Source of the DNA: Steinernema hermaphroditum
Lineage: Eukaryota; Nematoda; Chromadorea; Rhabditida; Steinernematidae
DNA length: 64,000 nucleotides
Reading direction: 5' to 3'
Assembly (NCBI GenBank): GCA_030435675.1
Contig: CM059623.1
Coordinates: forward strand, 13,176,092 to 13,240,091
This document shows, piece by piece, positions 46,402-57,582 of this stretch (positions are counted from its first letter, which is position 1; each line of letters opens with the position of its first letter). The position numbers were made by a program, and so were the translations under genes. The notes beneath the pieces were generated by a model that did no database searches, had not been told where the DNA came from, and saw only the letters and a program-made list of their open reading frames with translations.

Positions 46402-47340
46402 ATGAACGACCTTCCCTACGCGTTCTATGAATCTGTATTTTGGGTTGGATGGTCTGTGCGGGCTTTCATGACTCCGCACCTATGCAAAACTGCCACAGAA
46501 TTGTCGGGCAACATTGGAATTGTCGCGCAGCAGATGACATCAGCGTACAAATATCATGCCGTTGTTGTTAGGAACAACCGAATAAGCGATGAGATACGTT
46601 GGGATCGAAGTAACAGCGGAGTACCCGAACACCTCTGGATCGAAAAAGATAAGTTCACATATTGCGTTGCCATACATATTTTCGAGAGCAATGAAGACAA
46701 GGTTAGCAGGGAAATCGTCGATCGGCTTTGCTTTCCCAACGCCATGTACTTCTTATCCCTGCAGACAACTATTGTGAGTAAGGCATGGATCGATTGGGCA
46801 TGCACAGCTAAGCGACTGAAGGGACTATGTATCTACCAAAAACTCGACGACGAAGCGATCGCACTTTGCAAGAGACTTATCGAAATTGGGCATCTCACCC
46901 AATTACGCATTGGAAACGAGGAATATTCAGAAGGAATGATGGAAATGATGAAGCTCTCACTTACTCAACCTCATTTCAAATCTTTGCGATTTATGGAGGA
47001 TGGTCAGCTCGAAAAACTTCTAGTATTCTGGTCCCAGAATAAGGAAACACTTCGTGGGAAAGATTTGTATTTAGAAACCACAAATCCAATTGCATTCTTA
47101 ATGGAAAAACTGGAGCTATGTCCTCAAGAAAAATTCGATTCAATCGGCAGGCACCATTTCTATGCTCCGCGCACCCTCTTCGTCCGAAAACCATCGCACC
47201 CTTACAAGCTGAAGTATGGCGGAGACGAAGGAGACAGCCACAGAGCGTATGTGTTTTTCGAGTGTGTGGAAGGGAATGCAAACGAGAGTGAGATGAGTTA
47301 CTTTGCAAAGACGCGGCGAATTGGAATATTGTTCACATAA
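46402..47340 (+). CDS. Single-exon 312-residue protein, same family as 45171
   Basis: Uninterrupted ORF starting MNDLPYAFYESVFWVGWSVR, with no signal peptide. The middle has alternating Leu/hydrophobic positions (KRLKGLCIYQKL, LIEIGHLTQLRIG, LTQPHFKSLRFMEDG) that look like degenerate repeats, as in proteins with an F-box followed by an FTH/FBA-type domain. A polyadenylation motif (AATAAA) lies about 30 nt after the stop. It is in tandem with 45171-46127, only the hAT-type MITE lying between. Function unknown. Confidence 0.7.
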   Translation: MNDLPYAFYESVFWVGWSVRAFMTPHLCKTATELSGNIGIVAQQMTSAYKYHAVVVRNNRISDEIRWDRSNSGVPEHLWIEKDKFTYCVAIHIFESNEDKVSREIVDRLCFPNAMYFLSLQTTIVSKAWIDWACTAKRLKGLCIYQKLDDEAIALCKRLIEIGHLTQLRIGNEEYSEGMMEMMKLSLTQPHFKSLRFMEDGQLEKLLVFWSQNKETLRGKDLYLETTNPIAFLMEKLELCPQEKFDSIGRHHFYAPRTLFVRKPSHPYKLKYGGDEGDSHRAYVFFECVEGNANESEMSYFAKTRRIGILFT

Positions 47341-48230
47341 ATCGATATTTTGGTTTATCTGTGTCTAGTTAATAAACCTGTGATAAATATCAACCAATAT
47401 TTTTATTATGTTGAGAGGTGGTTGAGAGAAATTTGTATTACCAAATGAATTCTCGTGCTTAATGTCTGATTCTGAGTTATCTTCTCGTATCAAAGGCGTA
47501 CATCTTGCGAAACGTCTCATACATATACGCAAGATGGTAAGTGATAACGTCGTATTAGAGCACGCTCAACCACCTTCTGTCACCAGCCAACGAAAGATCG
47601 ATAATTTGAACGAACAAATATGCTGCAACGAGTAAAACAGAGAAGGTCTCATAAAGGACAGTATAGTGGCTCCCCACACAATGGCATAAATATTGAACAG
47701 ATCACAGTCGTCAGATCACAGTTATCAGACTGGAAGAAGTTCATGCAGAGGTACCTCACCAGAGCTGGAGTGATTGTGGGATACGCCTCCCTAGAAGACG
47801 CTGTGTCGTCGTTGCATCGCCAATTTCGTGACTAAGTATAGGACAATATCATATGAGAAGATCGAAGTCAGTGATACCTATTACTATGGCTTAATGGCTT
47901 ATGCCGTCGTAGAAATATAGAATTTACAAACATTGCCGCGGAAATTTCGAAATTTAATCATTCGTCCCAACTCATCATTCGTCCAAAGGGGGTGCGTCGT
48001 CGTTCCTTGATGCGCTGCTGGGTAGTAGGAGCTGCAACGCGGGGGCTCACCAATGCTGCGACTGGGTGGTAATTGCTTTATTTACACAAATGAACAGTTT
48101 TATACAGAGGCAACGAAGTGAATAAGAAGATGGGCGGTTCATCATTAGGTCGACAGTGTTCCATTTCTTTCTGTGTCGCCCAATCAACGTTTGGGGAAAG
48201 CAGTGGCTTAGCTATCTCCTAGTATTCACA
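47341..48230. other. Spacer, no gene seen
   Basis: A 71-codon ORF at 47620-47835 has no motif. This is the convergent 3' flank of the gene at 46402 and the serpin. Confidence 0.5.
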
Positions 48231-50054
48231 TTATCCATAGAATTGGCCAACAAAAAGGGGCGTGTTCTTGTACGTCACTCCATAAAGGAACGGTCGATCT
48301 GCCACGATGGTCGCCGTTGTTGGTTTATTATAGATGGTGCCTTCAAATTGTGCTATGAAGATCCCTGTTACTGCAGAAGCGACTACGCCATCCTCATCCA
48401 CATCGAAAATCACCTAAACAGAAGATGATTGAGTGACGAGCTTGAGATGGATACCTTGTGCGCGATACAAGAAACAGCCATGGCACCGTCTGTCATCGCC
48501 CGTAAATCGGCCTTCTCTGTGAACAGATCAACAACCCCCAACGAGTTTAGTGCCGCCTTCAAGTCGGTGCCAAATTCGCTCTTGAACTTTGGCATGGTGA
48601 CGTTGAGAAAATCGAACTGTTGCGCGTCCTCTACAATTTTCGAGAAGCTTGTTGACGGCGATGCAAAATGAGCCGTGAGATCAGAAAGGTTTCCCTTCCG
48701 AGGGACGAGCAGGAAAAATCGGTAGTCATTTTGTTTGAAGCAAAAATCGCCGTATTCGAAGTCGTCAGTTGAGAGATATCTGGGCTCACGTGACGGGTAA
48801 CCGTAGCTTGTGGACATTTGGTCTTGCATCATGTCCATCTACAACGGCATACAAAGAATAAAAAGGACAAACAAACCTCTTTGTTGGAGCCGTCCTCAAA
48901 GTGAAACGTTTCAGGTTTTGTGTGGTATCTGCTAAAGCCGCAAGCAAATTTCATCGCCATGTGAATAGCGCTGGCGACAACGATTCGTGTGCTTGATGTC
49001 AGTACCCCCTCTCCGACGATTTCTTTAATTTGCCCATTCGTGGCTTCTTCGACGAACTGATTGATCCGGACGCGTTCTTCTTGTGGTCTACTGACAAAGT
49101 CCGCCTGTTCACAATGGGCACCGTAGTTCGAAGCTAGACTGATGCTGTAGTCTTCTTTATGATTCATTGTTCTCTGGAAAAACATTATCTTACGATGGCA
49201 ATCGACCTATGACAGTTGATTTGAGCTACTTTTTAGAGGACTTTTCGCGGTTAAACGCGGGCTTTGTATTTTTGCAAGTGAAGTTAGTCGGAGCCGAGCC
49301 GACACGTTCGTTTGATACAGTATCAAATAATAAACCACAAGAAGAACGCGTCGCCCTGCTACTTTTGGCAGATGTCGTAAATGACAGACATTTGCAACAT
49401 GCCGTTTTCAGCGTTCTGAAGAGCATCCACAGTAACATTGAACCACACGCGAAGCAGCAGAAACCATTTTCGTCTTTGTTTGCGTGCTAACCCGGCTCGG
49501 GTTGCGAAATCACGAGCCAAGCCGGGTGGGCCGAGCCGGCTCAGGCTCAGTTGGCATCTCTGCTTCATAAATGATGCAACTTGAACCTACTTCGACAAAC
49601 ACAGCAGTCCCGATTGAAATTTCGTTCATTTCGTGAAGTAGATTGGCGAAATATCGATCTATTTCTCCCGGAGTGCAACCTTATTGATCTTATAAATGTC
49701 ATGGACACTACATTGCTGAACCTCCGAACACGACGTCGTTGATCTGATTTTTGGTATCTCCCCCAGAGCCTGCTTGAAGTGTCCCCATCGCGACTGCAAT
49801 AGACAGTGGCGACAATACCATCGGGTCGTTTGGTTGGAGATTCATAATTTTTGCAGCGATTCGAAGAGAGGCGCTGCGGATTATGTCGTTTCTGAATTCT
49901 TCTGGCGTCTTCGGGAGTTTTGGAGGAGGTGGTGGAGGAGCGTGCTCCTCTTCGTCAGAATAATCTTCACTCGCGTCGGTATCATCTGGTGGAACTTCAA
50001 AAGCAGCATAAAGGGTGATGCCTTTTAGGACTTACGGCGAGGATACGAAGGCAT
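48231..50054 (-). CDS. Serpin, probably intracellular
   Basis: Several reverse-strand exons. Exon 1 starts near 50054 (MPSYPR) and is joined across a short intron to an acidic and Pro-rich N-terminus (EDYSDEEEHAPPPPPP). Then come the serpin helix A/B pattern (SLRIAAKIMNLQ..PMVLSPLSIAVAM), a strand with SIGTAVFVE, RVRINQFVEEATNGQIKEI, STRIVVASAIHMAMKFACGF, MPKFKSEFGTDLKAALNSLG and the C-terminal HKVIFDVDEDGVVASAVTG..ADRPFLYGVTYKNTPLFVGQ. The hinge DEDGVVASAVTG is close to that of inhibitory serpins, but the P1 residue cannot be fixed by eye. No signal peptide was seen. The last exon is 48413-48231. Intron limits in the N-terminal half are approximate. Confidence 0.85.
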
Positions 50055-50586
50055 ATTTTCAAGTTATATGTAACTGTAACGGCGTATAACAGCGAAACTT
50101 GGAGATTAACCTCGTCCTGAAATGAAAAAAACCTGAATGGCATTATGTCGCCGAATAATAATCTCAATACAAACGAGCTCGATCACGAATGTGTGATATA
50201 AGGAAGAAAACGATTTCACGCTTCGATTTCATACGTCATATAACACCTATGACGCATCGTTCAAAGGTTCTATTTGAGAACTTTCTTTTCTGAGAACAGT
50301 TTCCACACCATGTGTTTAGACAATCTTGGATATCACAGTACACTGTGGTTTTCAACACGAACACGCTAACGGATTTGAATGTTCATGAGCCCTGCGTGTG
50401 CCCAGCGTCTGCCCGGCTTCTTCTCAAGATATTAATTCGTTGCTTTCGGAACGAGCATGCCATTTCGTATAAAAATGAAATAAGCAAGGGATGTGCACCT
50501 TTGTTATGACAAACATAATGAACAATTGGCCTTTATTTAAAATAGAATTGATAGAGACACTTGAACTAGCTATCACATATTTCACC
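50055..50586. other. Spacer between serpin and Drosha
   Basis: Contains the Drosha 3' flank, with AAATAAAGG in reverse near 50540. No other gene. Confidence 0.5.
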
Positions 50587-53500
50587 TTATCTTCTAACTT
50601 TCTTCATCAGCGGACTGCGAGGACTGTCACAAGTAGGTGAACTTTTCGACGAGCCCTCGCGCGATTTGTCGCTGCCACTAGTGCACGGGAACATACTTGC
50701 GTGCTCTTTGAGAGCGTTCTCCGCGGCGTTCATTTGAGCAACGTGAATGGTATGCCCACTACCATCAGCCAACCGTTTTCCTCTGTAATGAATGCATGAC
50801 AGGTGGGAGATTACAATGCTTGTACCTGAAGTAGACACCGACTCTGTATAGACGAGTATTCGTTGGACCCTCGATGGCGATGACTTTGTATTCGGGTATT
50901 TCAGGCGGGTTCTTTCCATCTCTCAGTGCTATGCAGTTCTGTTGTAGTTGAGACTTCGGGTCATTCCATCGCTGCGATTCGATGAAGTGCTGAAATGGTC
51001 CATGATGTGCATCGAATAATGCATGCGGCAGAATGTGAGAATGTATAAGAGAAGATGTACATTATGCAGGGTGACCCAAAAACGGCACCTAGGCATCTAC
51101 AACCTCATTCAGAAATCTCGACCGGTGGTCGCTTTTTGTTGTTTGTCGCTTTCATTTTCCCCCGGTTTCACGCTTAAATACTCTGTATCGACGGCTCGGC
51201 TCAGCCGTGAGCCGTCAGCCGGTTGACGTTTGACAAACCCTAATGCCAACCAAAAATATAATAAAACGACCGAACGACATGTCTGTCTGTCGACATGTCA
51301 AAACTGTGCTTACTAGCTCGGAATAGCCTTACCTTCAATCTCGGGAAGAAGCACACCTCACAGAAAGTTCGACAATACTTCAGACCTCGATCAACGTAGA
51401 GAGCACCCAGAAAAGCTGAAAAAGATATAACAGACGAGAAGGGAAGCGACGTAGTAAGCAAGCCAGAAGGCGTCGAGCGAAGAGCGAACGTTTCGTTCGC
51501 GACAGAACAAGCGATGCCCGGAGAAGACCGACATGGACATCGACCCTGGGCTTCGATAGTTCGGCCACGAAACGATGTTCGGCTTTGCAAGCAGCGCGAA
51601 ACATACATTCGACCAGATCGGCGCGTTCCTTCCAACGGACAGTCATCGCATGGGCGTTCTTCCTGGCGCTCGGCGGAATAACCAAGTAGCGCGCCATGGC
51701 GAGATCATCGCAGATGACGCCCTGGGTTCGATTGCACACAAGACACGTTCGCAGGAGGGACAGATGGCCTTCGTGGTGATTGGGGAAGTGTTTGTAGAGG
51801 TAGTCGGTGGTGACAAGTTGCAGGACGGTATCGCCCAGAAATTCGAGGCGTTGATTGTGACCACTGAAAGAGGAAGAAAAGTGATTCACGCAAGAAAGAG
51901 ACGAGATCGAACTGGGTGAGGTTATTGTATCCGATGCAACGGCGAGTAAAGGCCTTGGCAAGAACGCGGATGTGTTTGAATTTGATGCCGATGGAGTCTT
52001 CGAATTCGCACAGGAGCTGGAGGGAGTCGATTTTAGGGATCATGTGCCGATCACCGTGGGGATTCCATCTCTGCAATAAGGGCTTCCTTATCCATACTTC
52101 GATAGGGATGGAGGAGATCGAATTTAACGAAAGCCAGGCCTACCTTCAGCGGGTGCTCAGGCAAGTGATGCCAGGCGTATTCCCCCTCCTTATCATCGGT
52201 ATCTTTAAAGAGCGTGTATCCAAAAATCCTGTCACACACATCGAGCCCTCCATCCAAGTATACAGCGGCGAACATAGCTTCGAAAGCGTTAGCCATAGCA
52301 TGACCAAAATCGGACTCGTGACACAAATCCGGTCCATGTGAGTAGAGCATGAAATCTTCGAGGCCGATCTTCTTTGCCAACAAGGCGAGATGCTTGTTCT
52401 GGACCAATGATGACCTATAGGTGGCCAAGGCGCCTTCGTCGAGATCGGTCATCATGTAGAAGAGGTGTATGGTCGTGATGAATTCGATCACCGAATCTCC
52501 CAGAAATTCGAGTCGTTCATTGTGGTGGACAGGCGATAGAGTGGTGGCCTTATCTGAACCTTTCATGGACATTACTTGACAGAGGTTCTCATATCCTGGA
52601 ATACACAAAGATTATGAGATCATCCGATTGAGGCATACCTCTTTTCCTTGACCTATCTCCACTGCCGTTACTTGAGTGAGGTCTGCTGGCTGTTTTCCTT
52701 CCATTTCGTATCCTTAACGACTGCAGACCACAGTTGAGCATCGTATTCTTCACATGGTCAGGGTTGGTCCCATAGTTTGACTTGAAAGAAGGATGCGTCA
52801 TCGCCAATTCCAGCAATGTTCTATTCTTGAAAGTGTAGCTGACACGCCTCTCAAATGTCTCCAGGCACCAGTGATAGCGTACCCTTGAGCAAGCCAGCAT
52901 GAGCAACATGGCATGCTGGATGATGTCAGGATAGAAGGCAGTGCGGTAGAAGCCTCGGCTGGACACCGAAACGCAGATATCTCGTTTGCTGTCAGAGGCG
53001 ACCTTCATCTTCTTCACTAACTCCTCTTGCTGCCGCAGCTTTTCCTTATCTTCTTGGGTGACTTTGGGTTTCAAGGAGAGCAAATGTCTGAGTTTCAAAA
53101 ATTTTTTGTTTTCCTTTTGATACGCGGGCTTCGAGTTCAAAGTGTAGGCAGTTGGACGAAGACCGAAATGAGTAAGCAATGGATAGAAGTCTTTGTCGTT
53201 GTGGCGGGCGTTGTAGCTTGGCCTATCGATAAGATCGGCGCGAATCGCTGCTGGTCGCTGGAATAGGCGGAAATAACGATGATTTATAGTGAAAATCTAC
53301 CGTAGAAGGATTCACGAAAACTTGCCCCTTCAGTTCAGAGCTGACATCGTCAAACATCCTTCCAACTTTTTTCATTTTGGCGATTAAGCGATCATTAAAG
53401 GCGGGCTGGAATTCGTTGACGATGTGCTGAAGAACGACGGACATAGGCAGTACTTCGACCGCTTCGTTTCCTTAATAAATCCACGCTATAACTTGGCAAC

Positions 53501-54866
53501 GGTTCGCCTATCATGAAGTGGCTATGATAGGTCATCAACTTACTTGAGTCTTTATAAGTAAATCGAGGAAGGCAGTGATAAATGGGGCAACCATCAAGGA
53601 CATTCTTGGCACGACGATTCAGATCATACTGCTCCATAATGTAATCAAATAAGTACTTCTGGAATCCTTCCAGATCCCCAACCGTGAAGTGCTGAACTCA
53701 ACTTTTAGTCTCCCAGTTAACGGGCTGTTAAAAACTGACCTCAGGCGCTTGCTCCTCCAAAAACACAACATCAAACTCCTGACTGACTTTGTTAAGTGAG
53801 GACTGTGGGAAACATTCGGGCAGTTTGCGGTGGAAAAACACCGAAAATCCTTCGAAATAGTACTTCTTATCGTTATGACAAATTCTTGAAGGCCTGCGAG
53901 CTTCGCCAGCGGGGTCAGGTGTAACTTTCAAAAAATAGTGGTAAAGCTTCGAGAGGTTACTGGAAGAAAATATTGACGAAGTGCTGCACATATCCATTTA
54001 CCTGGACTGTGGATCACACGGCTCAAGCCGGTCCTCTCCGGCAAAGATTCCATGTCGAATGCCCGACTTCCTGGACGCCCAAGAGCACTTACATACAGGA
54101 CCATCATTCATCTGCCCACTCTCGTTGAAGCACATTTCAGGACTCAGAGCAGCTGGGTGTTGCTGCTTTCTTGCGATCTCCCTCTGTGCCACCATGGACT
54201 GTTTATCGCCGGAACGGCCGTTTGTATCGCCCTCTTTGACTTCACCTTCGTCAGAACTCGCCTCGTCCGGTTCGCTGTCGGACTCCTGACCACATTTGCA
54301 GTTGTCGTGGAACTCTGGCATTTCTGGGGGTGTCGACTGGGGCTGTTTTCGACGGGCGAATTCTATGACGTCAAGGACTTGAAATTGGAGTGCTTCGTGC
54401 ATTGTTCGCAGTCGATGGGTTGAGACCATGTCGCCATTTTCGGTCTGAAATATGACCGATAATTCATGGTAGGTTAGGGTAAAAAGCTGGGCATATTTTT
54501 AGACGTTAGACCACCAGGGTTTGCTCAAAGTAATATGGTTCTGTTAGCCTCTATTTGCCTACCTTTTCATAGAAATCCTCACAAGGAGCGTTCACAATCC
54601 GTCGGCCAGATCTCTGCACTGCAAACTCATTCGTATCTACATCCGATCTTGCGGAGCCAGGGCTGTTCTCTGACTCCAAATCAATTTCAGCCAGTCGTTT
54701 AAATGTTTCACTTTCTCAAAATCCTCACTTGTTTTAAGTCATGAAAGATGGCGCCATTACCTGTTAAATGACGTTCTTTGGTCCCATTTTTCGACGCAGT
54801 TAAAGTACCATTATTTAGTGGAGAAGCATCGTCTGAATCGATGTTCTTGAATGCTTGATCATTCAT
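50587..54866 (-). CDS. drsh-1: Drosha, nuclear RNase III of the microRNA pathway
   Basis: Multi-exon reverse-strand gene, about 1000 residues. The first Met (54866) follows an AG acceptor-like TTTACAG, as expected for a trans-spliced start. The central domain has RRKQPQ...CFNESGQMNDGPVCKCS and GIRHGIFAGED. The connector has ERRVSYTFKNRTLLELAMTH and NYGTNPDH. RNase IIIa reads HNERLEFLGDSVIEF..LVQNKHLALLAKK..LCHESD..AMANAFEAMFAAVYLDGG. RNase IIIb reads NQRLEFLGDTVLQL..HHEGHLSLLR, joined across an intron to DLVESFLGALYVDRG. A C-terminal dsRBD has IPEYKVIAIEG and GSGHTIHVAQMNAAENALKE. Both sites keep the ERLEFLGD/QRLEFLGD acidic residues. It cleaves pri-miRNA with Pasha/DGCR8. The N-terminal Arg/Ser- and Pro-rich region of vertebrate Drosha is much shorter here. 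Confidence 0.95.
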
Positions 54867-55314
54867 AGAGGTCTGTAAACAGCTGAAAATCAGATGGAAT
54901 CTCCGAAAGAAAAACAAGATTTCATCACACAAACGCGATGTTCCATTGCTTTCCCGCAATGTGCGAATTTTCGAAGGAGCAGGATGATCGCTACAAGACC
55001 CACATTTATTGCTTTCTACGAAAAGAAACGTTAGATTGGGTTCAGCGAATCTCAAAGGTGATGGACCCTGCATTCGAATTAACTGATTATCATCGCTTGA
55101 CTCTCGGAGGTTCAGAAACTTGCGGCAATTGTGGCGATCTATATTGTGATTCGTCGATGCTACGCCAGGATGCACCAGAATTCAGTATGTTGAGTGGATT
55201 TTAGTTCAAATTTTCAATTCTTCAATTCAAAAAATTCAAATTTTCTGGTTGACATCATGAGCAACACAAAATACAACAACTCATTCTAATCTGCATTCCC
55301 ATCCTAGAAGTTTG
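54867..55314. other. Gap upstream of Drosha
   Basis: An 88-codon forward ORF (54938-55204) with several Cys lies opposite a longer reverse ORF. Neither has a recognisable motif, and splice signals suggest that the reverse ORF is partly intron. Confidence 0.4.
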
Positions 55315-56048
55315 TCATAGTCTTCGCCTCGTTAATGCTCGTCCATTCACTCGTGCTCTTAGACTCCTTGGAGTCTTCTGTCCGACAGCCTGTGGTGTTG
55401 CATAAAGGTCCACAGTCTGTAACCCTTCTTCGACAAATTCGTTAGGAAACTCAACTCTTTGCGTTCTTTTCGGAGTGTAGTCTACTTCAGAGACGACATC
55501 ACCATTTAGTTCCATAACCACTGTTGGTCGACAGTTGTCCTATCCATTTGGTCCTCCACCTTTGATATTTTCATTGATGGACGCGTTTGAGCACTACTCT
55601 TAAACCAAAGGGCTTTCGCTCTCTTAGTCGAAGACATTTCCTTATGTAGGCATTTTCCAAAAAGATTCTCGAAATCGAAAGAGTTGAACGTTGTCCGCTT
55701 TTTTCGGGGATTGGCAAGCTCGAATCGCAGATCCATCATTTTCTGCCATTCACTTTGAAGGCCCTTTTTCGGTAGTCTCTTTTCCAAATGTTGCATTAAA
55801 ATCTCCCCAAAATCTTTCTGCTGTTCGATCTGGAATTTCTCATTGATTCGTCTAGCGGCTTCGGCTTTTTCTTTTGGTGTTGTCTCGACGGGTGTACAAA
55901 GATACGTCAGGTAACTGTCGTGCTTGAGCTTTTTCTTGGGAACCGTGGGTCCTTTGGTTTTAAATGGATCCTCAAACAGACGCGTCTTCACCTTGAATCT
56001 TGCCGCTCTTTGGGGATTTCGTCTGATCGGAGTTTCCATGGCCGTCAT
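55315..56048 (-). CDS. Basic protein of unknown function
   Basis: Probably two reverse-strand exons, 56048 to about 55598 and about 55520-55315, joined by a 77-78 nt intron, giving about 215 residues. It starts MTAMETPIRRNPQRAARFKV and is rich in Lys, Arg and Glu, with no signal peptide or membrane segment. EKAEAARRINEKFQIEQQKD looks helical. The second exon has YTPKRTQRVEFPNEFVEEG and ends RRRL. The charge suggests a nuclear protein. It lies 450 nt upstream of Drosha on the same strand, so co-transcription is possible but not shown. The splice choice rests only on frame and GT-AG rules. Confidence 0.55.
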
Positions 56049-56346
56049 ACCGGATCATCCAAACTTTTAAATAGTGTATGTACCGAAGGATAATTGCGAT
56101 GCCAAATGGTTTTAAAACGGGCAAATTGCTTGAGAATGCAGTGCTTGCAGAAATGGAACTCAACAACGCAAGTAATTTAGGTTGAATTTTTGGTCGGAAA
56201 TCACTAATTGGCCGAGAGCAAGCAAGTTTTGGAATGGCACTTGCATATCAGGGAAGAAGACAGCACAAAAGCAGATCCTCATAAATGCTTTAAATTTTCG
56301 TAGCGTCATCGATAACATGTGACATTGACGGACCCTTATGTCCAGC

Positions 56347-56418
56347 GGTCCCGTGGTGTAGCGGTTAGCACTCAGGACTTTGAATCCTGCGACCCGAGTT
56401 CAAATCTCGGCGGGACCT
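56347..56418 (+). tRNA. tRNA-Gln (TTG)
   Basis: 72 nt with a full cloverleaf: acceptor GGTCCCG/CGGGACC plus T, D-arm TAGCGGTTAGCA, anticodon loop CTTTGAA with TTG, and T-arm CGAGTTCAAATCTCG. No intron and no CCA encoded. Confidence 0.95.
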
Positions 56419-57000
56419 ACCTTTTTCCCTTTGGCGCTACTTGAAATGCTGTATCTTTCATTAAAGGATTTTACATTTTTCCCGCACTTTTTTTTACAAA
56501 TATTCAGCAACTCCGTATGTTGGGATCAATCCGTACAATGATTGAACGATGCTGACTCATAGATCTCCCACTCATTGCACGGATTACAGGTTGGAATATT
56601 CGCATGTTTTTAAACTGTATTTCCCCAACGTTTCTGTTTAAATATTTAAGTCGCTTGGTTTGCCACTGCTTCTAAAGGTGTGATAGTTTTTTGTATACCT
56701 ATTCTTAGTAAACGATCAATCAACTTTCGCGAAACGTGAGAGTATGGCAGGCGGTTCAAAAGGTTGTTATGAAACAACGCACCGTGAGACCATGATTTTC
56801 CAACGATAGAACCATATCTGGATCCTGTTTCGCAACAGAATGACGCTATCTGATATCGTTTTGAAAATACGAAAACAATAGGCCACGCTCATCTTGACAG
56901 AAGCGTTTACCTAATGTTGCCGAAATAACGAAGAAATTCACTTTCGTTTCCAAAAAAGCGACATTTATTTTACACACATTTCACCACACCTTACAACTAC
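56419..57000. other. Spacer, no gene seen
   Basis: AT-rich. It carries the 3' flank of the FAR gene, with AAAATAAATG in reverse near 56965 as the likely polyadenylation signal. Confidence 0.5.
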
Positions 57001-57582
57001 TTACTCATTATCAGCTTTAAATTGCAACATGATCATTTCAAGCATTGCATTGTAAACCATAAATTTCTCATCCATATTCTTGAACATATCCCAGAGTTTC
57101 GCAACAGCCTGATCTTCGGTCGGCACGGGGACTCCAGCAAGGGCCTTCTGCTCATCTTCACTCAGTTCGGAGAATTTGGCGTATGCTTCTTTGCCGAAAT
57201 TTTTCACCAGCTCCTCAGTCCATTCTCCGTCTTTCGGCTGGAGGGAGCGGAGCTTCGTCACATGCTCTTTCATGAAATTTTTCGTGTTCTCCGCGAGGCC
57301 CTCGGTGGAGTCCTTGAGGTGCTCGACAGCGAAATTATATCTCATATAGAGATCCTCATTTTTCGCTTTGAGCGCCTCCAGTGCCTCCTGATCACTGGCG
57401 AAAGTCCGCTTCTCCGCCTGCAGCTCTTCGAGGGCCGTTTTCAATTCGGGGGTGCAAGCGAAAATTTTCGACTCCTCCTTGATGAGGACTAAAAGAGTAT
57501 TAGCTTCTTGGTGGAAGCGACCAAAATCAATAAACTCACTAATAAAGTCATCGGGGATGATGCGGAAATTGTCGTTCGACAT
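57001..57582 (-). CDS. Fatty-acid/retinol-binding (FAR) protein 1
   Basis: Two exons, 57582-57540 and 57488-57001; the 51 nt intron is in frame, so the ORF reads through it. The spliced protein is about 176 residues. It starts MSNDNFRIIPDDFI, then continues ILIKEESKIFACTPELKTAL, FASDQEALEALKAKNEDLY, FMKEHVTKLRSLQPKDGE and AYAKFSELSEDEQKAL. This matches the all-helical nematode FAR family, which binds small lipids and retinoids and is usually secreted. Unlike the two neighbours, no leader precedes the N-F-R-I-I-P motif in this frame, so an upstream exon may be missing or the protein may be cytosolic. Negative charges are frequent. Confidence 0.8.
   Translation of the reverse strand: MSNDNFRIIPDDFISEFIDFGRFHQEANTLLVLIKEESKIFACTPELKTALEELQAEKRTFASDQEALEALKAKNEDLYMRYNFAVEHLKDSTEGLAENTKNFMKEHVTKLRSLQPKDGEWTEELVKNFGKEAYAKFSELSEDEQKALAGVPVPTEDQAVAKLWDMFKNMDEKFMVYNAMLEMIMLQFKADNE

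Noticed and set aside
54938..55204. 88-codon forward ORF with several Cys
   Set aside because: It overlaps reverse-strand sequence upstream of Drosha and shows no motif or leader; not supported.
57022..57492. 156-codon forward ORF opposite the first FAR gene
   Set aside because: Antisense shadow of the FAR coding exon.
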